Source: Varroa destructor
Lineage: Eukaryota; Arthropoda; Arachnida; Mesostigmata; Varroidae
Assembly: GCF_002443255.2 (NCBI RefSeq)
Contig: NW_019211456.1
Location: 32,423,341-32,487,340 of the forward strand
Reading direction: 5' to 3'
Length of the DNA stretch: 64,000 nt
The notes beneath the pieces were generated by a model, which searched no databases, was not told the origin of the DNA, and worked only from the letters and a program-made list of their open reading frames with translations. Positions 36,426 through 48,456 of this stretch are shown here, in pieces. The first letter of the stretch is position 1. Every line of letters begins with the position of its first letter. The translations under genes and the position numbers were made by a program.

Positions 36426-37514
36426 CTTCAGCTCTAATTAACATATCGCTGCCTATAGAGTGGCGCAATAACTTGGTACGGTTTTGATTGTTCCCTATCT
36501 CCTAAAGAGTGCAAAGCTTGAAGTGATGCCAAACATTGCAGGAGTCAATCCCGGCCTGTGAAAGCGGCGACAATGCTAACTGCACATAAATAAAGCCTTG
36601 GCGCGCTGGTCGTCCTACAAATAAATTATGTAAAACGCGCTCCAGCACCCATTGAAGAACACGAAGGAGCAGTGCTACAACAAGCCGACACATCAGCGCC
36701 ATAGAAACCTCATACACTTAAACGATGATTATAGATGCTTAAAATGTTTCTTCTAAGTGGCGGAAAAGAACTTGAAGCAAACAACAAAGCAGGTGACGTG
36801 ATGCGATCAAACCTGTTCCGATGCAGACGGGACCGATCTGACGGCAATCAACAACAGTACTGTCCTGAACCGATCAGCAATTAACACGTTTTTATAACTC
36901 AATCCCATATAGGAATACAATATCACTTCTTTTTATTCTTAAGTAAAAAACCGCTCGTCCGTTTACGATAAACAGCTACTTGATCTGTTTTCTATATCGA
37001 TAGATACCTTCGTCGCAAATCGGTTATCCCGAAGTACGCAGAGTAGCTTTTTGTTGACAACACTGTAGATGTATGTGTCGCCATCTTTCTCCTCGATCCG
37101 AAACATTTTAACGACACCGCCTGCAATCAACCCAGAGATAATCCACTCAGCATACTTGTTTACCTGTATACCATGTTGTTTGCAAAGCGCCATTCAAATA
37201 AGTCATCATGATCTCTCATCAACACAATCTTCGTCTTCGTAGTGAAAATCTCATCACTTTCACATCACGCGTCCTTGCGAATTGCCGTTACTCTCGCGGA
37301 TCATGATGTCGCGGAAGCTAACCGGCAACATCTGATGTCCGGATGGTTTTTCTTCAGGGTCTTCATCTCGCTCTCAACGAATACACTGGCAGAGATGCCC
37401 AACTTCAACAAAGAATTATTACAAACGCTTATAGCTAGAATGAATCAACTAAAGCACAACCTTCAGCCGCGAAAAATACGAAATTCCCAGCCCAACAACG
37501 ACTTAATCTATGGC
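36426..37514. other. Upstream region with an unassigned minus ORF
   Basis: This would hold the promoter of the prohormone-like gene. A 76-codon minus ORF (36963-37193) reads MALCKQHGIQVNKYAEWIIS and continues with VVKMFRIEEKDGDTYIYSV. It looks protein-like, but has no identifiable domain and no exon partners, so I do not call it a gene. Confidence 0.3.
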
Positions 37515-37810
37515 CTCCTCCTGCTCAACGTACACAGATACCATTTTTGTAGATACAGGACATGCGTTTAACCTACTCAAATCACTAGTTAGGCCATCGC
37601 AGCTCGAAGAGCATACCGCACTCGATCAGAAGTAGAACGATTTCCGGTGCTTACCAATAGGAGAGCACGGGATCATGAAGCACCTGTAGGATCAAGCGCG
37701 ACCAACGGCCAGCAGAGTCCACAAGATCAAACACCGAAGTTCACTCTACTTACCCTGTCAAATTGGCGAAGTCCAGTGGGAGTAGTGAAGCAAACTTTGT
37801 GAGAATTCCG
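37515..37810 (+). mobile_element. Possible Gypsy-like pol trace (protease and RT start)
   Basis: A plus frame has TIFVDTGHAFNLL, resembling the aspartic protease motif (hydrophobic, V-D-T-G-A). About 210 nt on, another frame has SNWRSPVGVVK, resembling the S-x-W-A-S-P-V-V-V-V-K block at the start of Ty3/Gypsy reverse transcriptase. Both are imperfect, and stops lie between them. If real, this is a small dead fragment. Confidence 0.25.
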
Positions 37811-40800
37811 AACTTGTACGTGCACCAACCGTTCACGCATCAGCGCAATAAATGCACAGGTCTCTATATGCAGACGTTACTTGCTGCTGTGCCAGATAGG
37901 CGCATAGCTCGGGCAGCTCCCGGCAGCCGCATGGCTGCTACAGCGGTGCTAGTTGTATTTTGGAGCCGTCGCTATCGTAGCCGCAATAGGAAAGCAGCGA
38001 TGAGGAGTAGCAGCAAAAGGCACATCATTTCAATTCCACTATTCCCTCCGTTGTGCAGCTGAACCCAGTCAACACGCACACAATAAGCGAGAAATAATGT
38101 CTGCACGTCTGTCTACAGCATATGGAGAAGCCTATGAACGTTTTGGGCGTACCCGAGTCTGGGTAGAAAAGTGCCTAGCTTATTGGCGAGAACTTGGGGG
38201 GTGACGAACCTCAGCAGCACAGGACAAGCAAGACTGCTACTGCCTGCCACCAGAAGGCTAAATGCATGGAGGAAGAGACGTCAGCCGCAAAAACTATGGA
38301 CGCAAGAGGGGGTGTGGCGGATGGCGGCACACGGTGATGGGCCGATGGAAAACGCCGCTTTGCTACCTCAACGCTGTATGAAATTGGTTTCACTTTGAGC
38401 AGATAAATTGTATACGCAGAAATGGTTGCTCAAAGTCGGTAAGCAAAATATTTCTGGGCACTTACAGTGATGATTACTTATTGTGTGGATAAGGTGCGAT
38501 TCAATATGACACAAGTATCATTCTGAGCAGGACAAAGCTCATACTCGCCGAAGACAACCAACAGCGTAGATTACCATGAGTAAGATACTTATACTTCTTT
38601 TTTATTGTAGTATCTATTAAATGAAGAAACCTAGCAACTGATAACAGATAAAGACGGGCCAGTGAAAAAAAAATAGAATGCAGTCGAACAAAATCGAGCT
38701 TTCTCAGTGTTCCACGGCTAATTTGCAGTTTATTCTTAAACAAAAGTGAACGTACTGTTATAAATGCGCGTAAAAAAAGGCTAATGATCGATTATTCAAC
38801 TCCTGTCTCGCAAGAGAAGCTCAGGCAAAAATACACATATGGCTACTGTTATGGCCGCGAAGGCGCTCACTGTACCCTCTCTCAAAGGGGCCGCTAGTGC
38901 AATGTCCACGGCCGAGCGGGTGGCTCCTCTCGCTCTTGTGGAGGCACCAGCCGACCCAGCAAGAAACCAGACTAGCACCGGTGCCGGCTGCGGCGGTGGA
39001 CGGCTGGCTCAGGCAGGCAACCGGGCAGACTGAAACAACCAGGGGCCTATCGACATCGACCGCTGCTGAACTGAACAAGTTGATAGAAACATCGGGTCAA
39101 AGGCAGAAGTAGCAGCAGCTGCTGTCCGTATGCGCGTGTTGTATCGTGTCAAGGCACGAGATGTCGCGCCGCAACAATAGCAGTGGCAACAACTACAACT
39201 AATCATGGTCATGCGATGAATAGTTTCTATGGGAGAATTGCATATTTGGTAAAAAAAAAGAAAGGCTATACAGCGAAAAGCGAACAACCGTTAAGAGGAC
39301 ACAAAATACAACGGCAGTGAACGAGCACAGGAAATAGATGACGATGAAATCCGTCAGGCCGAAGCGCGGCCATCTCGCTGACGCAAAACTGTTTGAATAT
39401 CCTATTCTATGTCTACGGCCATCTTGGAAACGTATACGTTGGAAAGTGTTATAACTTACACCTTCACGAATTTCTTTCTAGGAGTCGTCAGATAGACTCT
39501 CATATGTACTCAAGTTGGTGCTTGCCGAACACGTAGATGACGCAGAGTCGGACGAAACGAGCAGGAAAGGTTGAGCGCTTTGTGCAGGGCACGTGACTGA
39601 CGAACCTGCATGGTCGCCGATCATACAGCTCTCTCTTTTGATATATTTCGAATTTCACTTGAAAACTGTTTTCGCAAGATATAGTGCGGATGGAGTAGAT
39701 CAACGAGGTCAACCACCACACATGCGAGGTGTACAACAAAAGCTATTCAGATCATTGGTAATGCAGCAAGCTTAAGAAAGCTCCGTCAAGTTCATTTGTG
39801 CTAAGATCAATTAGATGAGTTTACGTCGAAGGCAACAAAGCAAGCATAAACTTTAATAAAAGAGGTTGCATTATTCCTTCAATAGAAATCCTCGCTTTTC
39901 CAGTCTACTAAAGCTACCCGTTAGGAGATCCTGTTACTAGTTAGAGTTACAATTGGTCTACTCTTTGGAGTCCTTTTAGAAAGTGCTAGCTCCTTGTCAT
40001 TGCGCCTCGCACTACAGAGGCACGTTTGTGCGTTTCTGTTTGGTGTTCCGGTTCATCTAAAACAGTCGGAATTGGATGTCCGCTAACATGTTGGAGAGCT
40101 TCTCTTATACTGACGAAACCCGGGCTAATGCTTAAGAGGTTCAGTTAAGCAGTTTCGATCGCCGCGGGTAACAACTAGTTGGCCACCGAGTGTACATTTT
40201 CTGCTCGAAGCGATTATTCGGATGGCTCCTGTAGAGAGATGCGGGTCTTGTCGACTTCGTGGAAATAGGGACATAGGTTTGTTTTCATGGATAATGCATA
40301 TGAACGATGCCAGAATGCTGTTCATCTGGAATCTAATAAGCTTAATATTTACTCTTGCAGTTAAGCCTAGTCGACGTGGTAAAGTAGAATGAAAAAAAAA
40401 GCATAAATAATTTGTATGCTCGGTCGATTAACACAGTAATGGTTTCAGTAACAACGCAACGGCAGTAAGCTTTTGCATAGACGAATCGCTAAGTTCGCGA
40501 AAAAAATTCCGCCTAATCAATGGCTGACAAATTGTCCCGTGTAGCGTGACGTTTTCCTATCGATATGCGTCGTTGTTTTACCTGTATTTACGTTAACGAG
40601 CATATATTACTCTTGAGTCTCTAACTCGATGGCGTTCTATTCGGGTAACACTGGGGCTCTATCAGCAATCAAGCATGACACACCATATTAGCTCATGTTC
40701 TGTACGGATTCGATTTATACGATAAGATTTTAGTCCGTCGTAAGTTTATTAGTCCGTTCGTCCGTCGAGTCAAATGAACGCATGAACATGGATAAATACC

Positions 40801-41611
40801 GGACGCTGTCAAAGCGTATAGTTTGTTGTTCGGAGCGTCCCTGACAACTTGGCGCTACCCGCCCCAATGATGGCGACAGGACCGCCGTCGCCTCGAGAGA
40901 ACTGCGCGGGTCCTATGTGGTAATGGCCACCGGTTAGCGTTGCCATCGCCTGCTTCTTATTCACACACGATCGTTACGCCGAGCAAACAACTGAGGCGAA
41001 CCGCGAACCAATACGGCGCATGCGCACCACAATCAGGGCAGCAGCTCGTTCAGCAGGGTTACAGCAACGCCAACAAACACATTTCGAGCAACAGCAGGAG
41101 CAGGGAGCAAAAACGTAGCGTCATCATGAGTCATACGCTGGTTCAAACTATGGACAACGAGAAGAGGGCGCGCACATAAATACCTATGTTCGCTGCAGTA
41201 CAATGTACGAATTAAAAGGATCAGTCCTCAGCTATAGCGCAACGAAAACCGGAAACTGATCCAGACGCAGACAAAGAAAGAAGTCTTAAAAACGCTTTCT
41301 GTCGATCATCATGGATCCCAACGGTAAACAGTCAGATTCGTTAGTCCTGCGCCCTTTACGATCAAATCATGTAATAAAAACTTTCATGGAGCTGGGCCAA
41401 TCCTGAGCAGTGCTGAGATATTCACTTCGGTATACGTTCACTTTGGGCTGAAATGACACATTGCCTTGTTTCACGTGCAGGCAGTCAGATTGCACAGTAT
41501 AATCCATCCACTCATTTATATTATAGCCCTACATTCATTTTGACCGCTTATCATTGTCATTCGGTGTGGGGAATATTAGGCCGTTACTTTCTCAGGCAAG
41601 CCGGTTCCGTC
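37811..41611. other. GC-rich accessory stretch, no gene recognised
   Basis: Composition is clearly richer in G+C than average, especially at 38840-39180 and 40840-41180, with CAG/GCA and CpG-rich sequence. Many short overlapping frames on both strands reflect composition. The intervals could be promoter islands or retroelement remains. Nothing diagnostic is seen. Confidence 0.4.
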
Positions 41612-41682
41612 CCCGTGATAGCTCAGTAGTTAACGTATTTGTCTGCTAATCTTAGTGACACGTAAAATCGAAATATACAGAG
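41612..41682 (+). mobile_element. tRNA-like SINE head, copy 2
   Basis: This copy begins CCCGTGATAGCTCAGTAGTT, with an A-box-like segment, then TGTCTGCTAATCTTAG, then ACACGT and a strongly decayed B box (AAAATCGAAA). The block order and distances match the copy at 27290-27367 on the opposite strand. Confidence 0.48.
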
Positions 41683-42140
41683 GCAAATCCGTTCGATGTT
41701 TATGCAGCAGCTTAATATTACTTAGACTTGCCGGGTATGAAAAGTACATAGGTAGAGAAGTATATAGGGCCGGTTGTTCTTGTTGGTTGCAATCTAAAAC
41801 ACTGTAAAACAGAAAACTGTCACGTACATAACGGTATGTTAAAGGCAGTGTGCCTTTTATATATGTAAGGTGAAGCAAATACTCCTTCGCATATAGCAAG
41901 CGATTAAACAAATTTCGTGTTATCATTATTGTAAACCGAGATTTTCATTTTAAGCTTTTTTTTCGAGGATTGCAAGATATCTTCATTTCAATTAAACCAT
42001 AGAGCTATATAAAAATAGAAAAGGCTAATAAATAAAGTAGGCTTAATAAAAAAGTCTTGTACAAGCTTTTGACCTACTATTCATCAAACGTCTCCACTTT
42101 TACGTCCTCTACGCTCGATATTATTAGTATTTGCTATGTA

Positions 42141-42240
42141 NNNNNNNNNNNNNNNNNNNNNNNNNNNNNNNNNNNNNNNNNNNNNNNNNNNNNNNNNNNN
42201 NNNNNNNNNNNNNNNNNNNNNNNNNNNNNNNNNNNNNNNN
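42141..42240. other. Assembly gap of 100 N
   Basis: Exactly 100 N, followed by ATATATA. True length unknown. Confidence 0.98.
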
Positions 42241-45200
42241 ATATATAAGCACATAAATGGATTAATCCGATTACAACACTACATTATTTATTGTGGGCGT
42301 ACCGCCATCTGGTGAAACACGTTACGTAGTTAAAATTAATGCCCATTTGCCAATTATTAAAGTGAGAAAAGTCAGAAAATGTTTTATCAATCAATTGGTA
42401 AGGAGATAAGCGAGCGCATAATGAGGGTCGAGAGGCAAAACCTAAAACGTGTATAATCCAACGAATGTGAATCTTTTATCTGCAAGCTATAAAATCAACA
42501 TTAGATTTGCCACAGCTGATTTTAACTCGGCCGAATGTTTGCATCTCAACGATTTACAACGATATCAGAACTGATCAGGATCTTTGTGATCGTCGTTGTA
42601 TCCAACATTTTACGTGTTTCCGTCGAATGCAACCTACCCTCGAACTTTGACAATTCTAATAACGTTATAACGAGTATTTCGGGAAAAAAATTCCCACTGC
42701 TTTAGTTTCGTCGTCGAGTAGAACTGCGTCGTTTTCGTAGGTGTTGCAGAAAAGTCGTAAAATGTCTGAACGCAAAAGTAGAAAGGTTCTCCCAAGGTCT
42801 TTCATATCCTCTGAAAGGTCCTTCATAGACTTTTGGAGGGGCATTCAAAAGAAGGGTATTCTCTAATACTTTAGAATGGACAATTGCGCGGCGACAGGCG
42901 CATCACATACCACGATAATATCAGGTTATTCGGAACCATTTAGTGCGTCGAAAAGTCTCGATAACTACAAACTAGCTATATCTGGTGAATATTTTCGTCG
43001 AAATGTTCGCTGGGTGCGACGACACGCTAGTTGATGTCATCAAATGGTAACGAGCTAAAATGTAAGTCCTGCCAAATGTGAACGCTCAGTGACCACCTCT
43101 AGTTACTCGGTATGTTTTGCTCTGTTTAGTAGTCCCCACGACCTGATATCTAATCAATATCCATTAGCTAGCCAGTAGTTTCGGCTGGGTTTATTTTTCG
43201 ATTTTTTTTCCAGATATCTAATTTCTAGTCGGATGCTTCTGTCAAATAGTGGTTTTTACCATCGACGATGATGGAAAATAGCACGTACGATGGTAAACAG
43301 AGTAAAAGTCGTGCCACAAATGAGCTGCACCGTTATGAACATAAGCCTGTATGGGTGAGCACATCGATACAAGTAGTTACCCCGTAGTCGGAAGCACTGC
43401 CTCCGCGTCGGAATGCCAACACATTTGCTATCAACAGCGGCTGGAAGCACGCCAGAGGGAGTATACCGTACATAAGGGACACAAAACATTACATTCAGCA
43501 TACGGTTACTATTTTGAATCAATTGCCAATGGCGCCAATGTCTCAATTTGATGGAGTTTTTTTTTGACTGAGCAAATTTAGGGCCTAAGAAACTTCTCCT
43601 CTTTAGGAATTTCGAGATGATGAAAATTGGGTATTCGAACAGCAGCCGGCACATTTTAGATACAAACCACAGAGGATTAATTAACAGATAAAATTGCCAC
43701 TTGATTAATACAGCTTTCTATACTTACCCAAAATGTTATTGAGCACAATACACCGAGAATTCGATCTGCGCAGCAAGTTCGTAGGGATATAATCGCACAA
43801 ATTAACGCTAGCTTACTCAGCGACGTCAGTGGCTATGTCGTACGGTTGACTCGCGTATCAAACCCGACAGTTGACTTTTATTCAACGAAATATTAGTGAG
43901 CCTATGCTCGTGGCGTGCGGGCTAGGACGTTATACGAATGCTAAGTTTTCAACATTCGATGTGACAGTACCATTGCACAATTTCTTTTAACGACTGCCCC
44001 TCGAACTATGGATGCAGCGTTGACGCTACGCTAGGAGTAACAGAAGCACATGGCATGCAACAGGGACGCACGCACGTCACATTATGTAACGTATCCATTT
44101 AAACATATCCATACTGAATAAGCAGACGAAAATTAAAATGGGATAGCACCAGCTTCCTGATCGCATATTAATTAATTGTTTGTTTTATTTAAGTATTGTT
44201 ATTTATTCAAGTATTTATATTTAAGGACATGTGACCCTAGATGTGAAACAAGCTGTTCGAAACGTAAAACTGTCCGACTTCGAGCCCACGTAGTGGATTT
44301 TTTCGGACGATCGTGTGATGTCGGCACGAGGACTGGCCAATTTAGATCGGGCTCCGCCAGTCCCTACTTTGCTCACTGAACTGAAGTAAATGTAACTCAA
44401 TCGAAACGATGGAGATCTATCAGTTACGCGCGACTTTTTTCGACGATGCCTAATATTTGGTGAACTAATATAACTGAAGCAGCAATGACGTTGCTTAGAA
44501 CTTCCCAAAAAATATGGGCCTTTCCTCTCCCAGGTTGAAAAAAGTTAGGAATATAATTTTACGTTTCTTTCAACCTGGGATGGGTTTGAATGTCGAATTT
44601 AGAAATAAACGATTTCTTCATGTCACTAATTTAACCAGCTTTTTTGCCAGCTTCCAGGACAAACGCACCGTTTACTTAGACGCATTCGACGATCACCTTT
44701 GATGCTATGATATTTAAAGTGACAATTCGTATCAATGATTTAAAAGATGCTTCATTGGCTAAGAGGCAACACAAGGCTAGCCAACTAACACCGAACGGCC
44801 TAATCTTAAGTTTGGTAACTGTGTGGCGCACTTACGATGACACTATTTTAGCTCTAGATAACAAAATCGTGAGCTCTATGAGTGACATTCATATGATGAC
44901 GACCTTTATGAGATTTAAACAACTCCTCCGCCAACAACAAAAGTTGTGGTTCAACTTACTCGCTGGACTCATCGGCTGCGTGGACACGCGCAACGCTTAA
45001 GAATGACTATAGTTAAATTTGGGCTGGTATTTACTATAACAAATACACATAGGGTATGTGATTTTGGTAAATATATTAAGATGCATATAGCTATCAATAA
45101 TAAACACAGCGGTATTTAATCTCGTATCTATTTCAATTGTAATCATAGTTTTTCCCTATAACTAACAAAATTAAGTCGCGCTTCTATTATTCCTCTTCAT

Positions 45201-48200
45201 GAAGCTATAATGGAAAGCTGGTCAGAACGAAGTAAAACGTACACTACATACAAGCTGATCTTGCAATCTCTGTCTTTTATGCTTTACTTCGCCATTGTTA
45301 CGTTGTAGTCGTCCTAAGCAGTACGTCCTGAAGTAGTATACATAGATAACCCTGGACTGATGCTAGCTACCTTAATAAAAACGAACAGAACTAGTTTCAC
45401 TTAAGATTTGATCGCTTTTGCCGAACGAATCTAAACCATTTTAATTAGATGCTTTCTGCTTTTGTTTCGATTTGAATAAAGCCTTTGATAGGATCGATTA
45501 CATACGCACGTAGTATAGTGTACTATATATTGGTCTGATTTTTCGTCATATTACAAGTAAAAAAAATTAGTTTTAGTACGCGTGAAGAGTATCATTGCTT
45601 AATTTTCAGCCATTAAAATACAAGCTTTCTCATGCAGCTATCAGAACTTCACGCATTTCTCTAATTAACGTTCACTGAAGTGAGATACATTTATGAAAGA
45701 CATGATTTAAGGTCGCATGTCCTGTTATAGGACAAAGAGCACCGGGCGAGTAGTCCGTTAACCCAAATCGTGTAATTCCTTTTGGCCGCATTTACTGTTT
45801 ATTTATCACTATCCTTTCTAGAAACATTTCGTTCAAGATACATCACCAGATTGTATCATTTGATTGGAATCAGACAAGAGGAATGATATCTGCACAATCT
45901 GCTTACAAGTCAACCTCGAAAACGTTGACACGATATTGTAACTGACAAGAGTTCCGTTGAAGCAATAAAGACTACTTGTACTACACCACTTAGTTAACTT
46001 TAGATCTACAATCCGATATAAACAAAAATCAAAGCTGACTTTTATCAAACCATGACAAGATATCCAGTTATCTTGATTCACTACTTATTCTTCGTTCGCT
46101 CTGGCACGTTCGCTAATAAAAAATAAATTCGTGAGTCTTTTGAAGCCGATGCACTCGTTCATGAAAAACCTCAGATGACAACAAAGCTCTCTTAGAGATT
46201 ATCTGTCTTGTCCATAGTCAGGACCGTGCACGATAAACAACTCGATTATCCCGCATTCTTCAGTAAGACATATGGCTGCTAGTTTACGATTGAACTATAA
46301 TGAGGGGCGGAAAGGATCGTCGATTAGGCAGCGTTGCCCATTACTGCGGCGACCATTCTGGCGATAACAAACCTTGTTGAGGCAACAGGCCGCTACGATG
46401 CTGCCCACATGGCAGGTGAGCGTGTTTTCAGAAATGATACGTACAATCGAGAGTTTTGACCACTACTAGCTGGCCAGGAAAGAGGTATGGGCTTGGCACA
46501 GGAGCAGTGAGATCTAAGTTTTCCGGTGCATTGAACCTTCTGGCAAGACAACGACCGCTCCTGGGAGACTCACTCCACAGTGAACGACGCGTACGATTGT
46601 TTTCGAAACCCATGGAAGTAGTGGACCCTGCTCTTGTCTATATCGTCGTGATTTAATGGTTTGATAGTGAACTTCACTGAAACCTGCAACCTTTGGTATT
46701 TCCCATATCTATCTATAATAGGGTTGCAAGCCAATACGTGTATTACTGCTTTTGATTTGCATATGAAAGCAAATTATTATTATATGATCGTGGTGTATTT
46801 AACTAAAGTTGTTCATACTTTGCAGATGCTGCTGCACGGTGCAACTAAAAAGTACTAGAAACTCTACAATGGAAATAATAGTATCTATAGTCCGATAGAA
46901 CTTTTTTCTGGGATTATGCGAAAACCCAATTGTTCGAAAGCCGTTTTGTAAGCCGCGTTCGCTTATCTCAGCTGAGAGGGCCCTCATTTTAGTAATTAGA
47001 TCTCTCTAGTACCTAGAAGAAGGACCCTGTGTCTGTGAACGCAATGAACTTTGTAAAAAAGGGGTTTCAGAGGACAATATAAAGCAAGACTTTGTGAATG
47101 GAGTGTTCTTAAAAACAAAATCACATACATAGTTGCAACAATAAATTATTTTCATTAGTATATCAAAGTTTCTACTATACAATTACATTAGCGAGTTTTG
47201 CACACCAGATTTAGGTCCTTAGGATCTGACTGGAGCCACCACACACCGACAAAATGGAGTACTGGAATGGAGCTATGTGTATTAACCCCGCAGTAAACTT
47301 CTGGAAATTATATTTATGGTAAACGTCACTTTATTATTCGGAATCAAGAATGAATTATTGGCCTAAATTCGAGTGTTTATTATCTACCTTTCGCCAAGCT
47401 CTACTCTATTTCGGAGTCCTAGATCGCTATATATATTCTATAAGATAGTTATTGCAGAGATATTAAGTAAACAGTTATGGCAAAAGTTGTAAGTTAATAA
47501 CCTGAATACTTTTATATAGTCAGCTTTCGTAAATAGTAAGAATACAATAAATATCATATATTCAATTTCGCGTAATTGCTTCGCCTCATGAATTAAAAAC
47601 ATAATCGTGTAAGCTGAGAAGGAACCTACATGTTCTGCCGTTTTTCAGAACCTTCTCTCACTTCCCGATTACAACTTTCGTCACCGGTAAAAAGGTTGAC
47701 ATTGATCCGATACAAGATCATTCATTTAATGTCCATTTCAGGGCTTTTTGCCCTTTTGTCAATAACAGAGAACCCAGCACCAGTGCAACTGGAGAAACTT
47801 GTCGCAATATGCCCACTATAAGGGTTTTAAACATTTCAAATAATCGTTCCAAATGTATACTTAGTGAAGAATCTCTATAACATCACATTCACAAAAAAAA
47901 ATTTTTAACTTCCCTTATATTATTAGATACAGCGTGCTATACGTCTTTTTTATACTCCTACACCTTGAACAAAAGTTGTAACACGATTTTCGTCTACTCC
48001 GGGGTCAGCCATTAGTGCCGCGTGTCGCTACCTCACATCGATCGATTTTACAATCGTGAAGAATCAAAAATCGAAGATCACAGCCATTTGCACACAGGAG
48101 CGGACTTGCATGCCCACTGAAACAGAATTGGACAGCCGTGTTCCGCTTCATCTTTCATTAAGAGCACCGCTCGTAAACAACGGAACCGCAAATGCTACAC

Positions 48201-48402
48201 ACGGCCTAGGTTATTCATGTGTTTCGAAACCCTGTCACTTTGGTTAACAGCTGCGAGTGGTGTTAACGCTTTTCAAGTTCCCACCAGAGTGTTGACAGTT
48301 TGTTGTAATGAAATTCTTTGTTTTTAGTGTTTTGTTTTAAGCACGTGAGAGTATTTCACTCAGAACAGATATCGTTTAATCGAGGAATTTGTTAAGTTCG
48401 TA
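42241..48402. other. Non-coding stretch upstream of VPS26C
   Basis: No supported gene. Open frames at 43256-43654 (minus, 132 codons) and 44707-45000 (plus, 97 codons) carry no motif I know. One perfect hairpin is listed separately. Confidence 0.4.
44528..44580. repeat. Hairpin with perfect 13-bp arms
   Basis: TCCCAGGTTGAAA (44528-44540) is the exact reverse complement of TTTCAACCTGGGA (44568-44580), with a 27-nt spacer. Extra A-T pairs continue inside after one mismatch. Confidence 0.8.
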
Positions 48403-48456
48403 ATGACTTTACTGGATATCCGGCTAAAAAGGGCCAATAAAACATACTTCGAGGAT
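48403..48456 (+). CDS. VPS26C: VPS26C exon 1
   Basis: These 18 codons, MTLLDIRLKRANKTYFED, end at the donor GAT|GTAAGT. The conserved LDI-x-L/I-KRANK-x-Y fixes both start and frame. Confidence 0.92.

Noticed and set aside
36068..36487. 139-codon plus-strand ORF opposite the prohormone-like exon
   Set aside because: It overlaps the minus exon that has a signal peptide and a matching spliced second exon. The plus frame has no domain or splice support.
40800..41180. Possible LTR end and primer-binding site (TTGGCGCTACCC) with a Gag-like ORF after it
   Set aside because: The match to a tRNA 3' end is poor. No paired LTR and no Gag motif could be seen.
43256..43654. 132-codon minus ORF
   Set aside because: No domain is recognised. 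A plus frame over the same bases looks equally protein-like, so there is no basis to choose either.
44707..45000. 97-codon plus ORF following another at 44514-44702
   Set aside because: It resembles no family I know. Two adjacent short frames could be a decayed element, but no motif supports that.
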